Assembly: GCF_900113335.1 (NCBI RefSeq)
Contig: NZ_FOOX01000001.1
Coordinates: 372,001 to 436,000 of the forward strand
Direction of reading: 5' to 3'
Length of the DNA stretch: 64,000 nucleotides
DNA from: Desulfotruncus arcticus DSM 17038
Lineage (GTDB): Bacteria > Bacillota > Desulfotomaculia > Desulfotomaculales > Desulfallaceae
The position numbers and the translations under genes are program-made. A model generated the notes under the pieces. That model was given only the letters and a program-made list of their open reading frames with translations. It had not been told where the DNA came from and did not search any database. This document shows positions 16,773 to 23,956 of the stretch, in pieces. The first letter of the stretch is position 1. The number at the start of each line of letters is the position of its first letter.

Positions 16773-18275
16773 TTATTTATTTTTTATAAATGACAGGACT
16801 GCCTGCTTCATATTATTTTTTTCCACAACCTGACGATGAAGGACGGGCCGCTGATCAAGCTCTCTAAGCCCGGTAGGGACGGGCATTTGACTAAATTCGG
16901 ATAGCATCCCCAGTAAATCGAACTCACTTCTGCCAAAAGTCTTTTCTTCGCCAAGCAGCGCCCGGGCAACACTGGCGTTAAACTTAAACGGGCTGGCGGT
17001 GGATACAATTACCGTATAACTGGGATCGGCAGTGGCAGCCAGATACTTGGCATAAACATTTAGTCCTACAGCCGTATGAGTATCTATAACATAATTATAG
17101 CGTTGATAGGCATTACGTATAGTTTGCATCGTTTCTTTATCTGTGGCAAAGTTTGACCAGAAAATGCCCCGTATCCTTTCCCTGATTGCTCCCTCGACTT
17201 CATAACTGCCGGATTGCTTTAATTTTGACATCCATTTGCGCACCGGTTCTGCATCATGACCTGTTAATTCAAACAATAGCCGCTCCAGGTTACTGGATAT
17301 TAAAATATCCATAGAGGGAGAGAGGGTTTTTTTAAATTCACGCATCCGGTTATATACGCCGGTTTTAATGAATTCATCCAGCACATCATTGGCATTGGAA
17401 GCGCAAATCAACTTATTAACCGGTAACCCCATTTCCCGCGCGTAATATCCCGCCAGGATATTGCCAAAATTTCCAGTGGGAACAACGAAATTGATTTTTT
17501 CTCCTAATTGTATCCTACCTTGTTTAATTAATTCCGCATAGGCTGAAAAATAGTAGGCAACCTGTGGCACTAATCTTCCCCAGTTGATGGAGTTGGCGGA
17601 TGAAAACTTGAAATTATACCTTGAAATAATATCAGCTGTAGCTATGTCCCCAAATATCTCTTTAACCCCGCTTTGCGCGTCATCAAAGTTGCCCCGCACC
17701 GCAAAAACACCTACATTATCACCCTCCTGGGTAATCATTTGCAACTTTTGAACCTCACTGACCCCTTGTTCGGGATAAAACACAACGATAGCAGTGTGCG
17801 GTACATCCTTAAACCCTTCCAGCGCCGCTTTACCAGTATCTCCGGAAGTGGCTACCAGGATTAAAATGTTACCGGCTTCCCCGGTTTTCTCCATGGACTT
17901 CACCAACAATCGCGGTAAAATCTGCAGAGCCATATCCTTAAAAGCGCAAGTAGGACCATGCCATAGTTCAAGTACACTCAATCCCCGGTCCAGGTTGGCA
18001 AGAGGTGCTATGTCCGGGTGGTCAAAGCTATGGATATTATAGGCGCTGTTAACGCATTGAATAATTTCATCGTTGGTGAAATCAGATAAGTAATGTTTTA
18101 GTATCTCCGCACATCTTTCGCTATAGGATTTTTCTACAAGTAAATTTATTACATCCAGTTTAATTATTGGTTTTTCTTCGGGAACAAATAATCCGCCGTC
18201 AGGGGATATGCCCTGTTGAATAGCTTCAGCCGAGGTAATTAATTTACCGTCACCCCTGGTGCTTTCGTAAAACAT
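16773..18275 (-). CDS. thrC: Threonine synthase
   Basis: A 500-residue PLP enzyme that turns O-phosphohomoserine into threonine. The N-terminal MFYESTRGD and the PLP lysine K113 in HGPTCAFKDMALQ are typical, as is the long form of the family with the C-terminal extension. I choose ATG at 18275 after GGGAGG; the frame from 18317 adds 14 residues that do not match. A terminator of the gene upstream precedes it, so it appears to be transcribed alone. No other threonine genes are nearby. Confidence 0.96.
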   Translation of the reverse strand: MFYESTRGDGKLITSAEAIQQGISPDGGLFVPEEKPIIKLDVINLLVEKSYSERCAEILKHYLSDFTNDEIIQCVNSAYNIHSFDHPDIAPLANLDRGLSVLELWHGPTCAFKDMALQILPRLLVKSMEKTGEAGNILILVATSGDTGKAALEGFKDVPHTAIVVFYPEQGVSEVQKLQMITQEGDNVGVFAVRGNFDDAQSGVKEIFGDIATADIISRYNFKFSSANSINWGRLVPQVAYYFSAYAELIKQGRIQLGEKINFVVPTGNFGNILAGYYAREMGLPVNKLICASNANDVLDEFIKTGVYNRMREFKKTLSPSMDILISSNLERLLFELTGHDAEPVRKWMSKLKQSGSYEVEGAIRERIRGIFWSNFATDKETMQTIRNAYQRYNYVIDTHTAVGLNVYAKYLAATADPSYTVIVSTASPFKFNASVARALLGEEKTFGRSEFDLLGMLSEFSQMPVPTGLRELDQRPVLHRQVVEKNNMKQAVLSFIKNK

Positions 18276-18340
18276 TTTAATTCCTCCCAATGCATTGCTT
18301 ATTACATTAAACAACACCTTTTCTATGCAGTCAATAAATT

Positions 18341-18364
18341 AAAGAAAAAGCAGCCTTGCTGCTT
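18341..18364 (-). terminator. Terminator after the zinc-ribbon gene 18363-18749
   Basis: A 7-bp stem AAGCAGC/GCTGCTT (18348-18354 with 18358-18364) is followed on the minus strand by TTTTTCTTT. It overlaps the gene's stop codon. Confidence 0.7.
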
Positions 18365-18749
18365 AATTTAAAAATAGCTCCCACTTTCCAAAAACCGATC
18401 CACACTTACAGCCGTAAGTTACAAAATGTTTTTTGGGAAGCTCCTGAATGCCCAATATTCTAACAGTGCTTTTAAAATTATAGATATTAATTCCACACCC
18501 GGGACAAACCTGCCCCTCAATTATTTTCTTAGCTCTGATCACCGACCATTTAGGTTCGTTTGTAACATAAACATAGTAATCAGCAAAACCAAATTTAGTA
18601 ATCCTATAACGGTCAAGAACAGCACGGATTGTTTTTAGCATTAATTCCCTGGTTCTTCCGGTTTGGGTTAACAGAAAAGTTTGTACTGCAGTCTGAATTA
18701 CTTGTTGGTCCTCCACTGAAGGGAAGTCTAAAACGTTTGCCGTCTGCAC
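18363..18749 (-). CDS. Hypothetical protein with a CPGC...CKC zinc-binding-like end
   Basis: A 128-residue soluble protein. The N-terminal two thirds look helical. Four Cys near the end (CPGCG at about 83, then YGCKCGS at about 111) could bind zinc. The start is GTG at 18749. It lies upstream of thrC, but a terminator separates them. I do not recognise the family. Confidence 0.7.
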   Translation of the reverse strand: MQTANVLDFPSVEDQQVIQTAVQTFLLTQTGRTRELMLKTIRAVLDRYRITKFGFADYYVYVTNEPKWSVIRAKKIIEGQVCPGCGINIYNFKSTVRILGIQELPKKHFVTYGCKCGSVFGKWELFLN

Positions 18750-18779
18750 AATGATTGCCCCCGTATAAATTAATATTGA

Positions 18780-18858
18780 TAGGAGTCAAAAGTCAGGAGT
18801 CAGAATAAGAAAACGGCTTGGGGCATTCTGACTACTGTATTCTGAATTCCCAATATTG
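18780..18858. repeat. AGTCAGGAGTCAGAAT repeat, copy 1
   Basis: Inverted-repeat ends (AGTCAGGAGTCAGAAT left, ATTCTGACTACTG right) flank an unrelated core. It is one of three tandem copies filling the 372-base gap before adenine deaminase; others lie at 33275-33375 and 62575-62675. The layout is MITE-like. Confidence 0.7.
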
Positions 18859-18912
18859 AATAGCTCATTTTTATTATAATTGACATTTTATCAAATTTTG
18901 ATACCAAATGTA

Positions 18913-18990
18913 TTGCAGAATTCAGTAGTCAGAATTAATTAGAGATTTGTTGCCCAAAATTATTCTGACTTCTGACTCCTGGCTTCTGAG
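18913..18990. repeat. AGTCAGGAGTCAGAAT repeat, copy 2
   Basis: Left end CAGAATTCAGTAGTCAGAAT, right end ATTCTGACTTCTGACTCCTG. Same family as the neighbouring copies. Confidence 0.7.
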
Positions 18991-19013
18991 TGCTATAATT
19001 GTTTTATAAACTA

Positions 19014-19098
19014 CTCAGAAGTCAGGAGTCAGAATGAAAGAACGGTTTATCGTCATGAAATATTCTGAATTCTGACTCCTGACTTCTGAATTCTGTAG
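19014..19098. repeat. AGTCAGGAGTCAGAAT repeat, copy 3
   Basis: The most symmetrical copy: CAGAAGTCAGGAGTCAGAAT at the left and ATTCTGACTCCTGACTTCTG near the right end form a near-perfect 20-base inverted repeat. It ends about 25 bases before the adenine deaminase start, so it may affect that gene's leader. Confidence 0.75.
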
Positions 19099-19121
19099 AA
19101 AACAGATAAACGGAGGTTGCC

Positions 19122-20885
19122 ATGGAGAACAACAAGCTGCGCCCAATGAACCAGGTACTTTTATATGATTTAATCCGCACAGCAAAGGGTGAAATTGGCT
19201 GTGACACTTATATTCAAGGTGGAACAGTGATTAACGTATATTCAGGTGAATACATCAAAACCAACATTGCTATAAAAGGCAAGCATATTGCTTATGTTGG
19301 TGATTCCCAATCCATGGTTGATGACAGGACAAGAATCATACCGGCGGATAATTTCTATCTCTGCCCTGGTTATATTGAGCCTCACGCGCATCCCTTCCAA
19401 ACTTACAATCCGGTAACCCTTGTCGAAAAGGTAATGACGCTGGGTACAACTACTTTGATTTGTGATAATTTATTTTTTTTCATGAGCATGGATGTTGAAA
19501 CCCTGTTGGATTTATGGAAGGAATTTTTTGACTTACCGGTAAAATTCCTCTGGAGCGTGCGTCTGGACCCTCAAACCCAATCTGAGAAAAGGGCGGCCCG
19601 CTTTGCGCCGGACCAAATAGAAACATTATTAAATACCCCTCTGGCCAGGCAAGTAGGCGAACTTACTGACTGGCCCTCCCTGATTGCCGGAAAAGAGCAA
19701 ATGCTGCAAAATATACTACTGGCTTTAAGGTTGGGCAAAAGGGTAGAAGGACACGCGCCCGGGGCCTCTTGGCACACTTTAAACACCCTTGCAGCCGGAG
19801 GAGTTTCGGACTGCCATGAAAGCATCACCGGAGAGGAGGCGCTAAACCGGCTGCGACTGGGCATGTATGCAACACTTAGACATAGCTCATTACGTCCGGA
19901 CCTGCCTGCGATAATAAAAGATTTGATCAATTTAAATAGTGATCTTCGCCGGTGTATGATTACTACAGATGGTGTTACTCCCCCAAGTATGAAGAACGGT
20001 TTTACCGATTATATTCTGCGCCTGGCAATTGAAACAGGCGTTCCCGCCATCGAAGCGTATAGAATGGCTACCCTAACCCCGGCGACATATTATGGTTTGG
20101 ATGACGAATTAGGCGGAATCGCTCCCGGCAAGCTGGCCGATATTTTATTCCTCGAGCAACCGCTAAACCCTACTCCGATAAAAGTAATGGCCGAGGGAAA
20201 AATTGTGGCTGAAGACAGCAGGCCTCTGATTAAGCTGCCGAAACCAAGCTGGTCCAGGTATGGAATATCACCTATGAGTTCACAAGCTCCGGCTATGAAA
20301 CCGGAAAACATGGCCCCGCCTGCAGTGGAAGATAAATACCCGGTTATGACACTGGTTAATCCCGTCATAACCAAGAGAAAGGACCGCAAGCTGCCAATCA
20401 AGCATGGAATGATTGATATCGCCCAAGAAAAAGGTTTAATTTATGCCACTTTGTTAAACAAAGAAGGGAATTGGGTCTGTAATGGTATATTAGAGGGATT
20501 TGCCGATAATCTAGCCGGAATGGCCTGCTCTAATACTATTACGGGAGATATAATTGTACTTGGCCGTGACCCCCTGGAAATGCTTCATGCTACCAAAAGG
20601 ATGTTTGAGATAGGAGGCGGGGTTGTCTTAACAGAAAACGACGACGTTATTTATGAGCTGCCTCTTCCGTTAAGCGGTATCATGAGCAATAAGCCGGTCG
20701 ATGAATTAATAGTCCATTGTTCTCAATTATATAAGCTTTTGGCGGAACGAGGTCACCCGCACTATGACCTGTTATACACAATTTTATTCCTTTCAGCAAC
20801 CCATTTACCTGAACTACGTCTTTCGCCCGACGGAATACTCTCCGTAAAAGATAAAAAGATTATTATTCCGGTAAGGGAAATTTAA
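19122..20885 (+). CDS. ade: Adenine deaminase
   Basis: A 587-residue amidohydrolase that converts adenine to hypoxanthine in purine salvage. The metal motif is E-P-H88-A-H90-P; MTLGTTTLICDN, EGHAPG and the C-terminal GGVVLTENDDVIYELPLPLSG typical of AdeC are visible. The start is ATG at 19122 with GGAGG nine bases upstream. It is preceded by three repeat copies. No purine genes adjoin. Confidence 0.9.
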   Translation: MENNKLRPMNQVLLYDLIRTAKGEIGCDTYIQGGTVINVYSGEYIKTNIAIKGKHIAYVGDSQSMVDDRTRIIPADNFYLCPGYIEPHAHPFQTYNPVTLVEKVMTLGTTTLICDNLFFFMSMDVETLLDLWKEFFDLPVKFLWSVRLDPQTQSEKRAARFAPDQIETLLNTPLARQVGELTDWPSLIAGKEQMLQNILLALRLGKRVEGHAPGASWHTLNTLAAGGVSDCHESITGEEALNRLRLGMYATLRHSSLRPDLPAIIKDLINLNSDLRRCMITTDGVTPPSMKNGFTDYILRLAIETGVPAIEAYRMATLTPATYYGLDDELGGIAPGKLADILFLEQPLNPTPIKVMAEGKIVAEDSRPLIKLPKPSWSRYGISPMSSQAPAMKPENMAPPAVEDKYPVMTLVNPVITKRKDRKLPIKHGMIDIAQEKGLIYATLLNKEGNWVCNGILEGFADNLAGMACSNTITGDIIVLGRDPLEMLHATKRMFEIGGGVVLTENDDVIYELPLPLSGIMSNKPVDELIVHCSQLYKLLAERGHPHYDLLYTILFLSATHLPELRLSPDGILSVKDKKIIIPVREI

Positions 20886-20954
20886 TTTTGAAAAAATCTA
20901 AAATACTGTTATACTAACCTGAAAAATTTTGGTTTTCTTCAGGAGGACTCGCAG

Positions 20955-21242
20955 TTGATTTCAGAAAAAGGCAAAACATTTTCTAATAGTTATGACACCA
21001 ATATAGCTGTTGGGAATCCAGTTATATTCCCAGGTGGTTCTTTAATACCTATCGTTAATGTAACCAGCATTTATAGCGGGACAACCAAACATTTTTGCAC
21101 AGGGGGGGGCTGTATAATTCTTGACCCTTTGGCAATATTTGTTATTCAAGAAAGTAACCTGGAGATATGTTTAATCAAACAAACAAACTTAACTGATAAC
21201 TTATCTAATTTAATCAGCCTGGCAACCGAGCTTTTTAATTGA
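20955..21242 (+). CDS. Small GerW/YtfJ-like protein
   Basis: A 95-residue protein. The region VIFPGGSLIPIVNVTSI...TGGGCIILDPLAIFVIQ resembles the core of the GerW/YtfJ spore protein family (glycine patch followed by a P-x-A-h-h-V-I strand), but it is shorter than usual. The start is TTG at 20955 behind AGGAGGAC. A run of eight G residues at 21102-21109 lies in the coding sequence. Co-directional with the next small gene, 22 bases downstream. Family call is tentative. Confidence 0.6.
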   Translation: MISEKGKTFSNSYDTNIAVGNPVIFPGGSLIPIVNVTSIYSGTTKHFCTGGGCIILDPLAIFVIQESNLEICLIKQTNLTDNLSNLISLATELFN

Positions 21243-21264
21243 TATAAAGAGGAGAGTGTATTTT

Positions 21265-21549
21265 ATGTCAAGCATTATGGAACCGGAGGAACTGGAAAAA
21301 GTTTTACGTGAACTGTACCACGCCCAAAAATGTACTTTTTTTCTAGAGGATGCAATGGGTAAAGTTATTGACAACTTGGGCTTATCGGAGCAGCAAGCCA
21401 TTGATATTACTAAACTACTAATAGAAAAGAAGCTGATTACCACTAATTCCTTTTTACCTGCCACTTTTCTTAGACCAAAGTATATTCGCATGTTTCCCGT
21501 GGTCCTTAGCACTAAAGCTATTACCATGATGAAGGAAAGCGACAATTAA
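21265..21549 (+). CDS. Hypothetical protein, about 94 residues
   Basis: A soluble, mainly helical protein (MEPEELEKVLRELYHAQ at the start). A winged-helix-like pattern is possible at IDITKLLIEKKLITT, but I do not recognise the family. I choose ATG at 21265, nine bases after GAGGAG, over GTG at 21256. It probably shares a transcript with the GerW-like gene. Confidence 0.6.
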   Translation: MSSIMEPEELEKVLRELYHAQKCTFFLEDAMGKVIDNLGLSEQQAIDITKLLIEKKLITTNSFLPATFLRPKYIRMFPVVLSTKAITMMKESDN

Positions 21550-21559
21550 ATTTACTGCA

Positions 21560-21682
21560 TTACTTCTTTTTTGGCTCACAAGCATTAAGATCATTATTTA
21601 CATAAACTTCAGCAGGTGTGATCTTATACGGTTTGGAAAACCTTTTATTTGCAACGTTATTGGCTTGTTTTTTACCTGCCAT
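21560..21682 (-). CDS. Possible 40-residue basic protein
   Basis: ATG at 21682 follows GAGGAAAATAAGC, giving a short Lys/Asn-rich product (MAGKKQANNVANKRF at the start, ending NACEPKKK). The ribosome site and composition make it plausible, but there is no homology to lean on. Confidence 0.35.
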   Translation of the reverse strand: MAGKKQANNVANKRFSKPYKITPAEVYVNNDLNACEPKKK

Positions 21683-21721
21683 GCTTATTTTCCTCTTTTC
21701 TTTGTTATAATTTAGAAAAGT

Positions 21722-21793
21722 GCATCATACCATATATTCCTGTCATATATATGGTATGATGCTAAAGATTAAGTATTAAACGCGGACGCAAAT
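21722..21793 (+). repeat. CCATATATATGG/GTATTAAA repeat, degenerate copy
   Basis: A perfect 16-bp palindrome (21722-21737 with 21747-21762) is followed by GCTAAAGATTAAGTATTAAACGC. The same order, palindrome then GCTAAGGTATAAAGTATTAAA, is seen at 23869-23955 and 57472-57555. The final GCGC hairpin is degenerate here. Confidence 0.6.
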
Positions 21794-21802
21794 GGAATTT
21801 AT

Positions 21803-21840
21803 GTGGAGACATTCCTCGAAGAGATGTGCCACCCACTTTT
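21803..21840 (+). repeat. GGGACATTCC small repeat, copy 2
   Basis: GTGGAGACATTCCTCGAAGA and following bases match the copies at 5468-5500 and (inverted) 32044-32078, with the same CACTTTTCC tail. Confidence 0.5.
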
Positions 21841-21858
21841 CCTATAAGTTCACGTTTT

Positions 21859-22059
21859 TTATTTAATGCGGGATAAGTGAAAATGATTATGCTGGATTTT
21901 AACTGAGTGTGTCACCCCACACTCCGGGCATACCTTGGTTTGACCATCTTCAAATCTAATTTCTCCGATATGCTTACCGCAGCAGGTTATTTCAACGCTA
22001 AGAATTTTACCGTTCTCGCGAAAGTTTACCCTGTAATCAGCTTCTTTATTAAAGCTCAT
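21859..22059 (-). CDS. Small zinc-ribbon protein
   Basis: A 66-residue protein with two Cys pairs, T-C-C-G and C-P-E-C-G, and a His-rich end (IQHNHFHL), suggesting a zinc site. The start is ATG at 22059 after GAGGTGAT. It is followed downstream by the GGGACATTCC repeat. The family is not recognised. Confidence 0.65.
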   Translation of the reverse strand: MSFNKEADYRVNFRENGKILSVEITCCGKHIGEIRFEDGQTKVCPECGVTHSVKIQHNHFHLSRIK

Positions 22060-22120
22060 TAGATCACCTCAATTTACCGTATTTTACCTCATGAGATAAA
22101 TTTTAAACAAAAAATTTTTG

Positions 22121-22939
22121 TTAAATTATACCACCTCCCGATTCAACAATTTTACTAGATACCACTCCATCGTTAACCATATCAATTAAATGAACGCAAC
22201 CATTACCCATGCCCAGTAATTTAGCAATTTGCTTTTTATCAAGCTGGGTGATAAATTGTCCTTCCAAATTCTCAATTAATTGTGTCGCCTCAAAACATAT
22301 AAGATCCGGAGCCCTTAAAATAGACCCTGCCGCATGAACTATTTTATACTGCAAGTCCAACTCCAGGTCAAGATTCATTTCATGAAAGGAATCACTTAAC
22401 TTTACATTAATCCCATAACCCTTTCCGGTTATAAAGTCAACTGACTGTTGTTTAAAGCGATTGAACAAATTTGTTGAGCGGGGGTACGCTACATACTCAT
22501 CCCACTTTTGAGAAATTTTATCCAGGTTACTATAATAGCGACAAGAACCTAAATAAAATTTTTCCCAAAAATCACTGTATGCTGCTGATGAAGCATAACC
22601 ACGTTTTTCCCAGATAAATGTTTCTGCTTGGATAATCCCACGTACTGTTTCAGCAAACAGTGACCGCGGCAGTTCCCCAAGGCCGCCAACTGCTCTTTTT
22701 AAAACAGGGCCACAGTTGAAATATGCCTCTTCCCCTAATAAGCCATCTATTCTGGATACCTGAGCCGGAGGGGAATAGCTTTCAAGTAGGGCATCAATAA
22801 TCTTAAAGCTCCCTGCCTCAACTGTTAGCATAGCACCGGATTCACCATCAGTTCCGCAATAAATGGTTTGAGCTTCAAGTACATCACCTGTTACCTGCCT
22901 AACATGGGTCTGCCAGTGACGCTGTAGGATGTTTGGCAT
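22121..22939 (-). CDS. DUF2889-like protein
   Basis: A 272-residue soluble protein. The C-terminal LLGMGNGCVHLIDMVNDG pattern resembles the G-C-x-H-L motif of DUF2889 proteins, which often sit near acyl-CoA metabolism genes; their function is unknown. I choose ATG at 22939, eight bases after AAGGGG, over GTG at 22948. It stands alone between small unknown genes. Medium confidence in the family, none in function. Confidence 0.65.
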   Translation of the reverse strand: MPNILQRHWQTHVRQVTGDVLEAQTIYCGTDGESGAMLTVEAGSFKIIDALLESYSPPAQVSRIDGLLGEEAYFNCGPVLKRAVGGLGELPRSLFAETVRGIIQAETFIWEKRGYASSAAYSDFWEKFYLGSCRYYSNLDKISQKWDEYVAYPRSTNLFNRFKQQSVDFITGKGYGINVKLSDSFHEMNLDLELDLQYKIVHAAGSILRAPDLICFEATQLIENLEGQFITQLDKKQIAKLLGMGNGCVHLIDMVNDGVVSSKIVESGGGII

Positions 22940-23072
22940 GTGTTTCACCCCTTTGACCTATTATACTTGAAAAAGGCTTATTTTTTGTGAAAAATATTCA
23001 TAAATATAATCAAGTACACAAGGGTTTTAGATAATCTCGCTGAATTAATTATTTTTAACCGGAGGTGATTAT

Positions 23073-23480
23073 ATGCCATTCATTCAAAAAATTGCTGAAA
23101 GTGCCAAGCAATTTGGCAGTAGAGCCAAGGATTTTAGCGGTAAAGCGGGCGACAAGGCCAGGGATTTAACTAAAAAATCATCTGAGCTATTGGAAGTAAC
23201 CAAAATGAAACACGAATTAAGAAAAATGGAAAAAGAAATGGAAAATAACCTTGCGGGTATTGGGGCATTGTACTACCAACAGCAAACCGGACGGGACAGC
23301 GTAGAAGAAGAACTTAAACGCTTAATTGAATCAACAAAAGAGCTTGAAATTGAAATGAAAGACCTTGAAGATCAGATTAGCTCCATGCAACCAGTACCGC
23401 CCAACTGTACCGATTGCGGTAAAGAACTGCCTGAGGGTGGTAAATACTGTAGTTACTGCGGCAAAAAGATAACTGAATAA
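23073..23480 (+). CDS. Coiled-coil protein with C-terminal zinc ribbon
   Basis: A 135-residue protein. Residues 1-35 are basic and amphipathic, about 40-108 form a charged coiled coil, and the end carries CTDCGKELPEGGKYCSYCGK, a zinc-ribbon motif (two CxxC). Start ATG 23073 after GGAGGTGA. Such small coiled-coil/zinc-ribbon proteins are common in Firmicutes; the function is unknown. The next small gene begins 48 bases downstream. Confidence 0.75.
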   Translation: MPFIQKIAESAKQFGSRAKDFSGKAGDKARDLTKKSSELLEVTKMKHELRKMEKEMENNLAGIGALYYQQQTGRDSVEEELKRLIESTKELEIEMKDLEDQISSMQPVPPNCTDCGKELPEGGKYCSYCGKKITE

Positions 23481-23527
23481 ATTAAACTCCCAAAAAAATA
23501 TAATTAAATTGCTGGAAAGGTGAACCT

Positions 23528-23773
23528 ATGAGTCAGGATAAGGAAATTGAACTTAATTTTTCTGAAAATGTTATGACGCTGATCGAAGAGCTTGCAAAAA
23601 AAACTGGTTGGAGCGAAGATCAGGTTGTAGAACATGTCATTCATGAGTACCTGATGAATCAGATCAGGATAATTGAAAAAAGAGCAGCCGAAACGAACAC
23701 AGACATAAATGATTTAGTAAATATGCAATTTGAAAGATTATTGGAATTTCTGCTTAGTAAGTATAACCAGTAA
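23528..23773 (+). CDS. Small helical protein, possible ribbon-helix-helix
   Basis: An 81-residue acidic, helical protein (IELNFSENVMTLIEELAKKTG then HVIHEYL). The strand-helix-helix pattern at the start hints at a ribbon-helix-helix fold, unproven. ATG at 23528 follows GGAAAGGTGAA. A terminator follows at 23823. Confidence 0.6.
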   Translation: MSQDKEIELNFSENVMTLIEELAKKTGWSEDQVVEHVIHEYLMNQIRIIEKRAAETNTDINDLVNMQFERLLEFLLSKYNQ

Positions 23774-23776
23774 AAA

Positions 23777-23812
23777 AACGCGTATAATCAGTTCCCTTAA
23801 CACGCGCTTTTT
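23777..23812 (-). repeat. Inverted copy of the GGGAACTGATT-loop hairpin
   Basis: Read on the minus strand, GCGCGTG, then TTAAGGGAACTGATTA, then ACGCG. The loop matches the hairpins at 1801-1836, 23919-23952 and 57518-57550. It lies three bases after the gene that ends at 23773. Confidence 0.6.
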
Positions 23813-23822
23813 ATATTTAAAG

Positions 23823-23849
23823 AGAGGTCCGGATGGTAACCGGACCTCT
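23823..23849 (+). terminator. Terminator hairpin after gene 23528-23773
   Basis: A 10-bp perfect stem AGAGGTCCGG/CCGGACCTCT with a seven-base loop is followed by TTGTTTCACTTT. Confidence 0.65.
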
Positions 23850-23868
23850 TGTTTCACTTTACAAGGAA

Positions 23869-23955
23869 ATTAGTCCTTGCCATATATATGGCAAGGATTA
23901 AGGTATAAAGTATTAGAACGCGCGCGCTGAGGGAACTATTAAGCGCGTGTTTCTT
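23869..23955 (+). repeat. CCATATATATGG - GTATTAGAAC - GCGC hairpin repeat, full copy
   Basis: Palindrome CTTGCCATATATATGGCAAG, linker GATTAAGGTATAAAGTATTA, then a GCGCGC hairpin with loop GAGGGAACTATTA. It ends two bases before the aacS stop, so the hairpin may also terminate aacS on the other strand. A second full copy is at 57472-57555. Confidence 0.7.
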
Positions 23956-23956
23956 A

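Noticed and set aside
18780..19098. CRISPR array
   Set aside because: The repeat units are inverted-repeat elements of unequal length with variable ends; there are no uniform spacers and no cas genes in the window.
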